Notes: generated from the sequence alone by a model not told the origin. A stretch of DNA of 5,376 nt from an uncultured Bacillota bacterium (GCA_937960725.1 CALGOY010000118.1:1-5376), one strand, 5' to 3'. Positions 1 to 5,376 are shown, counted from the first letter of the stretch. Numbers and translations are program-made.

Positions 1-601
1 CCATGCCAGCACTCCAGATAAAGGAAAAAATGCAGCAGCCCAGATGCTAGCATATCTAGCTACGTTAGGATTGGGGAACAGTGAATTGGAGAAGTTTGTG
101 TTGACTTTAAACGACAAGATCGGCAGTGATACAACAGGGCGGAATCTAGGCATTGATTTTAAGGACGATGTATCGGGAAGCCTTACCCTGAATTTAGGCA
201 TATTGGAAATAGACAGAAGTAGGGGCAGGGCGGTTATTGATATCCGCTATCCGGTGAAATATACTCAGGCTCAGGTAATAGAGGGGATTAAAAAAGCCCT
301 TGAAGGAACGGGGATTGAGATAGAAGTAGGCCACTCTCAAGATCCTCTTTACGTGCCTAAAGACCATTTCCTAGTACAAACTTTGATGGAGGTATATGAG
401 GAGGAAACAGGACAAAAGCTGGAGCCCCTTGCCATTGGAGGGGGAACCTATGCCCGGGCCCTAAAGGTTGGGGTAGCTTTTGGGGCAGTATTTCCTGGAA
501 ATCCTGAGCTAGCTCATCAAAAAGATGAATATATCGACATTGAGGATTTAATGCTCAATGCAAAGATATATGCTAAGGCCATTGCTAGGCTGGCTAAATA
601 A
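1..601 (+). CDS. pepV: PepV-type M20 zinc dipeptidase, C-terminal fragment (5' end outside window)
   Basis: This is the last 199 residues of a dipeptidase; the reading frame is already open at base 2 and the gene starts upstream of the window. PepV enzymes are cytoplasmic di-zinc peptidases that cleave dipeptides released from peptide uptake. The fragment opens with HASTPDKGKNAA, the lid-domain motif whose His reaches into the active site in this family. The family motif GGGTYAR follows (codons near 436-456), with its substrate-binding Arg. Next comes FGAVFPGNPELAHQKDEY, in which the His at 515-517 matches the C-terminal zinc ligand. The ATG at 44 is internal, because the conserved HASTP motif lies before it. 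A full-length member has roughly 460-470 residues, so more than half is missing. The related M20 enzyme DapE is less likely, since GGGTYAR and the FGAVFPG block are typical of PepV. The stop is TAA, followed 12 bases later by a terminator. Confidence 0.93.
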   Translation, partial: HASTPDKGKNAAAQMLAYLATLGLGNSELEKFVLTLNDKIGSDTTGRNLGIDFKDDVSGSLTLNLGILEIDRSRGRAVIDIRYPVKYTQAQVIEGIKKALEGTGIEIEVGHSQDPLYVPKDHFLVQTLMEVYEEETGQKLEPLAIGGGTYARALKVGVAFGAVFPGNPELAHQKDEYIDIEDLMLNAKIYAKAIARLAK

Positions 602-603
602 CT

Positions 604-1107
604 CTACAAAATGACGCCTTCCAACTTGAGGAGGGCGTTTTTTATATGTATACCTCCGCTATATCCCCCCATCTTGCCGGAAGATGTCAGCACCCTATGG
701 CAGGGCACGATGATCGGAACAGGGTTTGCACCGCAGGCTTGTCCCACTGCCCGAGAGGATTTTGGATTACCAATCTGATTGGCGATACGCCCGTAGGATG
801 TGGTTTTACCGTAGGGAATAGAGAGTAAAGCCTGCCATACTTTTTTGCGGAAAGAAGTTCCCTCAAGATCTAGCGGGATAGTAAATTCCTTCCGCCTGCC
901 TTCAAAATATTCTATCAGCTGCTGGGCAAAATAGCTATTTTCAGCTTCCTTCATATTGAATGGAATAGAAGCTGCTTTAAAATTTTGTATAGATCGACGG
1001 GATGGCTCAAATAACAAGCGGGAAAGCCCTTTCTCCGATGAAATAAGAGTAATGGGCCCCAAGGGGCTTGTAAGCTCGGTTATTGTATATATGGATGAAT
1101 AGCTCAT
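604..1107 (-). CDS. ogt: Methylated-DNA--protein-cysteine S-methyltransferase (O6-alkylguanine-DNA alkyltransferase)
   Basis: A 167-residue suicide DNA-repair protein that moves the alkyl group from O6-alkylguanine (or O4-alkylthymine) to its own cysteine. The signature PCHRV lies at residues 135-139, with nucleophile C136 (codon at 700-702). Other family landmarks are the helix-turn-helix region GKTTSYGRIA (100-109) with its Tyr105, and SSRAVGQACGANP (117-129) with the DNA-intercalating Arg119 and Asn128. The C-terminal GGYSGG and KNALLKLEG complete the set. The N-terminal part (1-80) is the usual poorly conserved domain. Length is normal for a stand-alone Ogt, with no fused Ada domain. The ATG at 1107 is supported by the strong Shine-Dalgarno AAGGAAGG (complement of 1113-1120), 5 bases upstream. 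The gene converges on pepV, with 2 bases between the two stops, and diverges from ilvB. No Ada-type regulator is seen nearby. Confidence 0.96.
   Translation of the reverse strand: MSYSSIYTITELTSPLGPITLISSEKGLSRLLFEPSRRSIQNFKAASIPFNMKEAENSYFAQQLIEYFEGRRKEFTIPLDLEGTSFRKKVWQALLSIPYGKTTSYGRIANQIGNPKSSRAVGQACGANPVPIIVPCHRVLTSSGKMGGYSGGIHIKNALLKLEGVIL
614..643 (+). terminator. Rho-independent terminator of the dipeptidase gene
   Basis: A 9-bp stem pairs ACGCCTTCC (614-622) with GGAGGGCGT (630-638), with one G-U wobble and a 7-base loop AACTTGA. It runs into a T run at 638-643. It lies 12 bases after the pepV stop. It sits entirely inside the 3' coding end of the convergent ogt gene, so the same bases serve as terminator on one strand and as codons on the other. 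On the - strand the downstream run is only CATTTTG, so termination of ogt at this hairpin is likely weaker. Confidence 0.88.
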
Positions 1108-1286
1108 ATTTACCTTCCTTTGATATTTATTTTAGATTATTAGTCTTTGGAAGAATATTTTTAATAGGTTATATTATATCTATTATATTAACTTCTATTT
1201 TATAGTGTTTCAACACAGTGCTTTAAAAAGTTTATGTCCGTCTTATGATTTTATAGGGAACATTTCGAAGATTTGTAAATTTGCCC
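1108..1286. other. AT-rich intergenic stretch upstream of ogt; no gene seen
   Basis: This stretch separates ogt from the ilvB promoter and contains no convincing reading frame. It carries the ogt Shine-Dalgarno site and must hold the ogt promoter. On the - strand there are two TATAAT hexamers (complements of 1182-1187 and 1173-1178). A TTGAAA (complement of 1208-1213) lies 20 bases before the first, which is too long for a good sigma-A spacer. A second choice is TTTAAA with a 17-base spacer to TATAAA further upstream. None stands out clearly. A short inverted repeat GTGTT-TC-AACAC at 1205-1216 overlaps the TTGAAA and could be an operator or chance. Confidence 0.5.
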
Positions 1287-1315
1287 TTGAAATTTTTGTG
1301 ATTGTATACTAAAAT
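1287..1315 (+). promoter_or_regulatory. Sigma-A promoter for the T-box/ilvB transcript
   Basis: The -35 element is TTGAAA (1287-1292) and the -10 element is TAAAAT (1310-1315), each 5 of 6 to consensus, with an ideal 17-base spacer. The predicted start is near 1321-1323, about 30 bases before the first conserved T-box element, which is the usual distance. A weaker overlapping choice is TTGTGA (1296-1301) with CATAAT (1319-1324). There is no other good candidate between here and the riboswitch. Confidence 0.72.
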
Positions 1316-1320
1316 ATACA
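1303..1320. repeat. Palindrome over the ilvB promoter -10; candidate operator
   Basis: A perfect 6-bp inverted repeat, TGTATA-N6-TATACA, occupies 1303-1308 and 1315-1320. The centre CTAAAA, with the first base of the right arm, includes the whole -10 hexamer (1310-1315). A protein bound here would block polymerase, so it could be a repressor site acting on top of the T-box. The TTGTATAC half resembles sites bound by some GntR-family regulators, but AT-rich promoters give such palindromes by chance too. Confidence 0.35.
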
Positions 1321-1441
1321 TAATATTATTTATGCATAATTATTCACTCAAAGGCTATGAAGGGAAGAGTAGGAATTTCCCAATAAGGTTACAGAGAGTC
1401 GGTCTAAGGCTGAGAGCCGATACCTGAGGGATATTCTGAAG

Positions 1442-1444
1442 ATC
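1442..1444 (+). promoter_or_regulatory. T-box specifier triplet ATC (isoleucine codon)
   Basis: Specifiers usually sit in a context like GAA-N-NNN-A followed by a GGAGC block. Here GAA (1439-1440 plus the preceding base), one G, ATC and then A, with TGGAGC at 1449-1454, fit that pattern. AUC would pair with the GAU anticodon of tRNA-Ile, which agrees with the isoleucine pathway gene downstream. The UGGU at 1573-1576 would pair with an ACCA tRNA end, fitting an A discriminator base as in tRNA-Ile. Shifting the triplet by one gives GAT (Asp) or TCA (Ser), neither of which suits ilvB. Confidence 0.83.
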
Positions 1445-1567
1445 ATCCTGGAGCTGCTGAGCTGAAATGGTATTAAAGTAGGCTCAGACGGGTGTGCCCG
1501 TGATAGCACAAAGGTATAAGCCGTATGGCCGTACCTTACAGAGGCTGTCCATATACGGATGGCGAAG

Positions 1568-1603
1568 ATGGGTGGTACCACGGAAGTCGACCTTTCGTCC
1601 CAT
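1568..1603 (+). promoter_or_regulatory. T-box antiterminator helix
   Basis: The bases fold into the standard antiterminator. Helix A1 pairs ATGGG (1568-1572) with CCCAT (1599-1603). The 7-base bulge TGGTACC (1573-1579) captures the tRNA acceptor end. Helix A2 pairs ACGGAA (1580-1585) with TTTCGT (1593-1598, one G-U), closing a 7-base loop. Its 3' half (1590-1601) is also the 5' arm of the terminator, so the two structures exclude each other. Uncharged tRNA should favour this form and let transcription continue. Confidence 0.9.
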
Positions 1604-1625
1604 AAGCGGGATGAAAGGTTTTTTT
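1590..1625 (+). terminator. T-box-controlled intrinsic terminator (attenuator) before ilvB
   Basis: A 12-bp stem pairs ACCTTTCGTCCC (1590-1601) with GGGATGAAAGGT (1608-1619), containing one G-U pair, around the loop ATAAGC. Seven Ts follow (1619-1625). It competes with the antiterminator for 1590-1603. With charged tRNA the hairpin should form and stop transcription upstream of ilvB. Confidence 0.94.
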
Positions 1626-1668
1626 ATACAGCTTTGTGAATTTATATTAGATTGAAGGAGGGAACAGG

Positions 1669-3378
1669 ATGAAATTAAAGGGAGCACAAGTACTGATCGA
1701 ATGCTTGAAGGAGCAGGGGGTAGATATAATATTTGGCTACCCAGGAGGAGCTGTTTTACCTATCTACGACGCGCTTTATGATACTAAAGAAATAACTCAC
1801 ATTTTAACAGCCCATGAGCAAGGAGCTACCCATGCTGCAGATGGCTATGCAAGAGCCACAGGCAAGGTGGGAGTTGTAATAGTTACTTCTGGCCCTGGAG
1901 CTACTAATACGGTAACTGGTATTGCAACAGCTTATATGGATTCGGTGCCTTTGGTGGTGTTTACTGGACAGGTGGCATCTTCCTTAATAGGCAGAGACTC
2001 ATTCCAAGAAGTAGACATAACGGGAATTACCACCCCTATTACTAAGCATAATTATATTGTAAAGGATGCAAAGGAGCTTCCCCATATAATACGGCAGGCC
2101 TTTGCTATCGCAAGGAGCGGAAGGCCGGGTCCAGTTGTGGTTGACATTCCGAAGGATATTCAAACTACGCTGATAGAGTATCAGCCTGCAAGCGAGGATT
2201 TATATGGTGGAAAGCTGAACAATGGTTTGGCTCGCAAATCTTCGGAAGCTGCAGAGGATGAAAGCTATGCTAAAGAGCTAGAAAATAGCATACAAAAAGC
2301 GATAGTAGCTATAGAAGAGTGCGAAAGACCAGTAATATACGCTGGAGGCGGGGTCAATATCTCTGGAGCTAATGAGGAATTATTAGCGTTTGCAGAGAAG
2401 ATAAAGGCCCCCGTTAGCTGCTCTCTGATGGGAATGGGAGCTTTCCCGGGTACCCACCCTTACTATATGGGAATGGTGGGGATGCACGGCACCAGGTGTT
2501 CAAATTATGCCTTTTCTAAATGTGATTTACTCATAGCCGTAGGGGCTAGGTTTAGCGATCGGGTAATTAGCGATGTAAAGAGGTTTGCCCCCTATGCTAA
2601 AATCATCCACATAGATATTGACCCGGCGGAGCTAGGTAAAAACGTTGAGACCCATGTAGAAATTTGCGGCGATGTGAAAGATGTCTTGCGAATATTAAAT
2701 GAAAGGGTTAAAGAGCGGCAGGAGAATGGCTGGAACGATCAAATTCGGCAGTGGAAAGAAGAATATCCCTTAAAATATACTGACAATGGAAAGGTAAATC
2801 CTCAGTATGTGATAGAAACTCTGTATAAGCTGACGGAAGGAGACGCTATTATCACAACCGAGGTAGGTCAAAATCAGATGTGGGCGGCACAGTTTTATAA
2901 ATTTAAGGCTCCCAGGACTTTTATATCCTCAGGCGGGCTTGGTACCATGGGGTATGGCCTAGGGGCTTCAATTGGCGCTGCTTTAGGTAGGCCGGATAAG
3001 AAAGTTATAAATATAGCAGGGGATGGAAGTTTTATGATGAACTCAACGGAGCTGGCGACAGTAGCTAGATATAATATACCTATCGTACAGCTGGTCTTAA
3101 ATAACCGAGTTTTAGGAATGGTTAGACAGTGGCAGGATTTATTCTTTGAAAAACGCTACTCCCACAGCAGCTTCGGAAATGAAGTAGACTTTATGAAACT
3201 TGCAGAGGCTTACGGTATTAAAGCTATGAGGATACGCAAGAACGATGAGGCAGAAGGGGTGCTATCCAAGGCATTGGCAATGAATGAACCAGTCGTGGTG
3301 GAGTGCGAGGTTCACCCTGATGAGAAGGTCTACCCCATTGTTCCTGCTGGAGCGGCTATTGACGAGTTAATAGACTAG
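1669..3378 (+). CDS. ilvB: Acetolactate (acetohydroxyacid) synthase, large catalytic subunit
   Basis: A 569-residue thiamine-diphosphate enzyme that joins two pyruvates to acetolactate, or pyruvate plus 2-oxobutyrate to acetohydroxybutyrate. This is the first common step of valine, leucine and isoleucine synthesis. The N-terminal TPP domain (about 1-170) has FGYPGGAVLP and HEQGATHAADGYAR with catalytic Glu50, then SGPGATN and GQVASSLIGRDSFQE. The central FAD-linked domain (about 195-335) has GMVGMHGT and AVGARFSDRV. The C-terminal TPP domain has the metal-binding motif GDG (451-453) through NN (478-479), then LGMVRQWQ with Trp488. Length is normal. The position matching plant Pro197 is Ala103, as I recall for some bacterial enzymes. 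The ATG is set by AAGGAGG (1655-1661), 7 bases upstream. It is controlled by the T-box leader. No ilvN/ilvH or ilvC follows, so its regulatory subunit, if any, lies elsewhere. Confidence 0.97.
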   Translation: MKLKGAQVLIECLKEQGVDIIFGYPGGAVLPIYDALYDTKEITHILTAHEQGATHAADGYARATGKVGVVIVTSGPGATNTVTGIATAYMDSVPLVVFTGQVASSLIGRDSFQEVDITGITTPITKHNYIVKDAKELPHIIRQAFAIARSGRPGPVVVDIPKDIQTTLIEYQPASEDLYGGKLNNGLARKSSEAAEDESYAKELENSIQKAIVAIEECERPVIYAGGGVNISGANEELLAFAEKIKAPVSCSLMGMGAFPGTHPYYMGMVGMHGTRCSNYAFSKCDLLIAVGARFSDRVISDVKRFAPYAKIIHIDIDPAELGKNVETHVEICGDVKDVLRILNERVKERQENGWNDQIRQWKEEYPLKYTDNGKVNPQYVIETLYKLTEGDAIITTEVGQNQMWAAQFYKFKAPRTFISSGGLGTMGYGLGASIGAALGRPDKKVINIAGDGSFMMNSTELATVARYNIPIVQLVLNNRVLGMVRQWQDLFFEKRYSHSSFGNEVDFMKLAEAYGIKAMRIRKNDEAEGVLSKALAMNEPVVVECEVHPDEKVYPIVPAGAAIDELID

Positions 3379-3420
3379 AGAGTTGTGAAAAAATTGGTAA
3401 TTTTTGCAGGAGTTTATCAA

Positions 3421-3447
3421 TAAACGTAGAACATATAAAAAAGATAT
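3421..3447 (+). promoter_or_regulatory. Candidate sigma-28/SigD-type (motility) promoter for the chemoreceptor gene
   Basis: TAAA (3421-3424), a 15-base spacer and AAAGATAT (3440-3447) resemble the flagellar/chemotaxis consensus TAAA-N15-GCCGATAT. The -10 matches at GATAT but not at the GCC. The predicted start would give a leader of about 20 bases, which still contains the Shine-Dalgarno site at 3461-3468. Chemoreceptor genes are often in this regulon, but the match is partial and the region is AT-rich. Confidence 0.35.
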
Positions 3448-3460
3448 ATTGTATAGCCGC

Positions 3461-3468
3461 GAGGGGGG
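3461..3468 (+). promoter_or_regulatory. Shine-Dalgarno site that decides the chemoreceptor start
   Basis: GAGGGGGG ends 7 bases before the ATG at 3476. It is the only good ribosome binding site in this gap; the alternative in-frame TTG at 3404 has only AT-rich sequence before it. Starting at 3476 also makes the protein begin MKGSVVQTW, the usual start of H-NOX proteins. Confidence 0.8.
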
Positions 3469-3475
3469 CGAATAT

Positions 3476-5281
3476 ATGAAGGGATCGGTTGTCCAGACTT
3501 GGTTCAGTACTTTAGAAGAAATTTATGGGGAAGAGCCAGTGCTTTGGGCGATGGATCAGGTTGGCTGGGATAAAAATAGGGTTATAACCCCATTGGATGA
3601 TATTGACGAAACTATCATTAGAGACTTCATGGGAGCTTTAAGCAAGAAGTTAAATATACCAGAGGGGGCTATTTGGAGAGAGGTTGGTAAGAAAAACATA
3701 GAGACTTTTTCTAAATGGTTCCCCTCTTATTTTGAACGGGCCAGCCTAAAAGGTTTCCTAATGATGATGGATGAAGTTCACTATCAGCTTACTCGGATGA
3801 TTAAGGGAGCAAAGCCACCTAGGCTTATTGCCACCGAACTCGGATCGGATGTTATTACAATCGAATACCGCTCCCATCGGGGGATGTATGATTATTTCCT
3901 TGGTTTACTCGAGGGGAGTTCCAATTTTTTCGGTGAAAAGCTAGAAATTCTCGAAAGGGAAGAGGATAAAGAGGGCGACATTTATATACTTAAGGTTAAG
4001 CTAAAGTTTGAGAAGGGTACAGTCAGATCCAAAAGATTTAGTATTAACAGGATTTTGTCCCTAGGCCTGATTCGCTGGCTGCCATTTAAGATAGGGCTGC
4101 TGGTGGGAGTATTGTCCCTGCCGGTATTGGCGTTTGGCGGAGTATCAGGAAGCTATCTGGCTGTTTTGTCGACGGCAATCGGAATTATTGCAGCATTTGC
4201 GTCTTGGCTACTGCTCCTGCCCCAGAAGACTCTTATGCAGGATGTTGCTAAGATTAGGCAAAAAGATTTTACAGAGGTTCGAACCTTGAAAACGGCGGAT
4301 ATGACAGAGTCTATAAGCCGAACTTTGGCCGATGGTATAGAGGATATGAAAAAGGACATATTATTCCTCAAGGGCGGCATAGATGATATGTATAGCTATA
4401 CCGAGAGGTTTTCGGTTATTGCAGATTACATGGCGAAAGTATCGGACAACATCTCCGATGTGGTTCAGGAGGTGGCTAGCGGAGCGATCCATCAGGCTGA
4501 AGAGACCGAAAAGTCAGTATATGTCCTAAGCGAAAATGTGGAGTACCTTAAAAGTTTAGTGGAGCAAGAAAATGAAAGCAAAAAAGAACTGGAAGAAGCG
4601 GTGGAAGAAATCCGTCATTCTTATAATAGCATTCAGGATGTAGTGGCTACTATACAGGCTATCAGAGAAGATTTTGCTAAGGTAAATGAACAAGCAGCAG
4701 CTTTGGTAAGGCGAGCCAATGATATGGCAGCAATAGTGGAAACGGTAAAAAATATTGCCTGGCAGACCAATATGCTGGCTCTGAATGCTTCCATTGAAGC
4801 CTCCAGGGCAGGGGAAACCGGAAAAGGATTTGCTGTTGTAGCCGAGCGAATCCGTACGCTGGCTGAAAACTCCAGCCAGTCAACGGAGGATATCAGAAAG
4901 AATTTGGAGCTAGTCTCCTCCGAAATCAAAAGCCTGGATAACCAAATATCAGCTCGGTTTGAAGAGTTGGACAGAGGAAGCGAAATACTTAAAAAGGCCG
5001 CAGACCAAAACCTTCAGTCTACCGCTAGAATCAGCTCGGTGTCTGATAATATTATAGAATTAGTAGTGCAATTATCCGCCCAGGCAGAGAAAATTGCTTC
5101 AGTTTTTGAAAACATCCACTCCCTGGCAGCCATTGCAGAGCAAAACTCAGCATCTGCTGAGGAGATGAGTGCCAGCGTGACCGAGTATTCTTCAAAGATA
5201 AAGGATTTGATGGCGGGTATACAGGAACTTAAGGAACTGGCTAATTTGTTCAGGGAGAGCTTAGGAAAATATAGAATATAG
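3476..5281 (+). CDS. H-NOX (heme NO/O2-binding) methyl-accepting chemotaxis protein
   Basis: A 601-residue gas-sensing chemoreceptor. Residues 1 to about 180 form an H-NOX domain. Proximal heme ligand His102 lies in [10 protein letters not shown], and the heme-propionate motif YxSxR is Tyr131, Ser133, Arg135. The heme-bending Pro115 is in GAKPPRL. Distal residues Trp9, Asn74 and Tyr140 match the hydrogen-bond network known to hold O2 in the Thermoanaerobacter H-NOX, at the same numbers. Two hydrophobic helices (about 202-222 and 226-248), joined by only a few residues, make a membrane hairpin without an external sensor, so sensing is cytoplasmic. A clear HAMP domain is not seen; 249-300 may be a degenerate one. 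The signalling coiled coil (about 320-595) has the hairpin tip [34 protein letters not shown] in two parts (428-444, 445-460), which contacts CheA/Che[12 protein letters not shown] (557-567) is a likely methylation region. There is no C-terminal CheR-tethering pentapeptide (end: LGKYRI). Inferred role: O2/NO taxis. Confidence 0.96.
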   Translation: MKGSVVQTWFSTLEEIYGEEPVLWAMDQVGWDKNRVITPLDDIDETIIRDFMGALSKKLNIPEGAIWREVGKKNIETFSKWFPSYFERASLKGFLMMMDEVHYQLTRMIKGAKPPRLIATELGSDVITIEYRSHRGMYDYFLGLLEGSSNFFGEKLEILEREEDKEGDIYILKVKLKFEKGTVRSKRFSINRILSLGLIRWLPFKIGLLVGVLSLPVLAFGGVSGSYLAVLSTAIGIIAAFASWLLLLPQKTLMQDVAKIRQKDFTEVRTLKTADMTESISRTLADGIEDMKKDILFLKGGIDDMYSYTERFSVIADYMAKVSDNISDVVQEVASGAIHQAEETEKSVYVLSENVEYLKSLVEQENESKKELEEAVEEIRHSYNSIQDVVATIQAIREDFAKVNEQAAALVRRANDMAAIVETVKNIAWQTNMLALNASIEASRAGETGKGFAVVAERIRTLAENSSQSTEDIRKNLELVSSEIKSLDNQISARFEELDRGSEILKKAADQNLQSTARISSVSDNIIELVVQLSAQAEKIASVFENIHSLAAIAEQNSASAEEMSASVTEYSSKIKDLMAGIQELKELANLFRESLGKYRI

Positions 5282-5295
5282 GATAAGATTAAAAG

Positions 5296-5329
5296 CAGAG
5301 TTAGCTAATCTAGCTAACTCTGTTTTTTT
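5296..5329 (+). terminator. Strong Rho-independent terminator after the chemoreceptor gene
   Basis: A perfect 12-bp stem pairs CAGAGTTAGCTA (5296-5307) with TAGCTAACTCTG (5311-5322) around a 3-base loop ATC, followed by seven Ts (5323-5329). It starts 14 bases after the TAG stop. On the opposite strand the stem is followed by CTTTTAATC, so it may also stop transcription coming from the right. It marks the end of the transcription unit. Confidence 0.95.
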
Positions 5330-5331
5330 AT

Positions 5332-5370
5332 ATATGAAAAATAATATGCGACAGTAATATATTTTCATAT
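5332..5370. repeat. Inverted repeat at the right edge
   Basis: Perfect 9-bp arms ATATGAAAA (5332-5340) and TTTTCATAT (5362-5370) flank a 21-base AT-rich centre. It follows the terminator, in what is probably the upstream region of the next gene. It could be an operator for that gene or a chance AT-rich palindrome; no promoter can be assigned because the window ends at 5376. Confidence 0.4.
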
Positions 5371-5376
5371 TCAATA

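Larger units (their letters stand above)
1351..1625 (+). promoter_or_regulatory. T-box riboswitch (tRNA-Ile responsive leader of ilvB)
   Basis: This leader RNA senses the charging state of a tRNA and controls transcription into ilvB. Conserved elements appear in the right order: AGTA (1368-1371), AGAGAG (1393-1398), and a distal Stem I hairpin TCGG/CCGA (1399-1402 with 1417-1420). The apical GNTG motif GCTG (1409-1412) lies in that hairpin. The specifier region GAAG-ATC-ATCCTGGAGC (1439-1454) follows, then AAAGTAGG with the hairpin ACGGG-TGTG-CCCGT (1488-1501). Last come the T-box sequence GGGTGGTACCACGG (1570-1583) and a terminator. Two further hairpins lie at 1511-1537 and 1544-1563. The terminator ends 43 bases before the ilvB start. 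Exact outer boundaries of Stem I are uncertain. Confidence 0.96.

Noticed and set aside
1..601. Succinyl-diaminopimelate desuccinylase (DapE) as the identity of the first gene
   Set aside because: The GGGTYAR, FGAVFPG and AHQKDEY blocks fit the PepV dipeptidase branch of M20 better.
646..828. Short + strand reading frame opposite ogt
   Set aside because: It lies antisense within the clear alkyltransferase gene, has no Shine-Dalgarno site and a composition typical of a shadow frame.
1173..1213. ogt promoter made of TTGAAA and TATAAT on the - strand
   Set aside because: The spacer to the nearer TATAAT is 20 bases, and AT-rich sequence here gives many -10-like hexamers; kept only as a note in the intergenic entry.
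1330..1339. Perfect palindrome TTATGCATAA between the promoter and the T-box
   Set aside because: Ten bases in AT-rich sequence is expected by chance, and there is no partner site.
1348..1687. Two - strand reading frames across the ilvB leader
   Set aside because: They lie opposite the T-box RNA, whose structure explains the sequence; no ribosome binding site or recognisable protein.
3389..3405. AT hairpin as an ilvB terminator
   Set aside because: The stem is only A-T pairs with a 3-base loop and five Ts that are themselves in the stem, so it is too weak to call a terminator.
4153..4929. Three - strand reading frames opposite the chemoreceptor
   Set aside because: They are shadows of the coiled-coil coding sequence, with no start signals and no recognisable domains.
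1..5376. CRISPR arrays, insertion sequences, prophage or defence genes
   Set aside because: No spaced direct repeats, transposase motifs, terminal repeats or phage-like genes were seen; all large frames are explained by known chromosomal families.

Overview
The window looks like a piece of a low-to-moderate GC, anaerobic Firmicute chromosome, most likely class Clostridia. Four things point that way: strong purine-rich Shine-Dalgarno sites, intrinsic terminators with long T runs, a T-box riboswitch, and a chemoreceptor with an O2-type H-NOX domain of the kind known from obligate anaerobes such as Thermoanaerobacter (Caldanaerobacter). The species cannot be named from the sequence alone.

Layout from left to right. 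(1) Positions 1-601, + strand: the C-terminal part of a PepV-type M20 zinc dipeptidase whose 5' part lies outside the window. (2) A terminator at 614-643 that overlaps the last codons of the convergent gene. (3) 604-1107, - strand: an O6-alkylguanine-DNA alkyltransferase (ogt). (4) 1108-1668: a 561-bp gene-free region. It holds the ogt Shine-Dalgarno site, an AT-rich stretch, a good sigma-A promoter (1287-1315) whose -10 lies in a palindrome, and a full T-box riboswitch (about 1351-1625). (5) 1669-3378, + strand: ilvB, the acetohydroxyacid synthase catalytic subunit. (6) 3379-3475: a short gap without a GC-rich terminator, with a candidate motility-type promoter. (7) 3476-5281, + strand: an H-NOX domain fused through a two-helix membrane hairpin to a methyl-accepting chemotaxis signalling domain. 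(8) A strong terminator at 5296-5329 and an inverted repeat at the right edge.

How the parts work together. The T-box carries a likely AUC (Ile) specifier, so uncharged tRNA-Ile should switch on ilvB, the first common enzyme of branched-chain amino acid synthesis. No ilvN/ilvH or ilvC follows, which is unusual. The next gene is instead a heme-based gas chemoreceptor that keeps the full heme-binding set (H102, Y131, S133, R135) and the full distal O2-stabilising set (W9, N74, Y140), so it is probably an O2 (and NO) sensor for aerotaxis or avoidance. Whether it has its own promoter or is partly read through from the T-box-controlled ilvB transcript is the main open question. I found no CRISPR array, tRNA, rRNA, insertion sequence or prophage signature. 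The most notable item is the H-NOX chemoreceptor, which belongs to a known but small family rather than an undescribed system.
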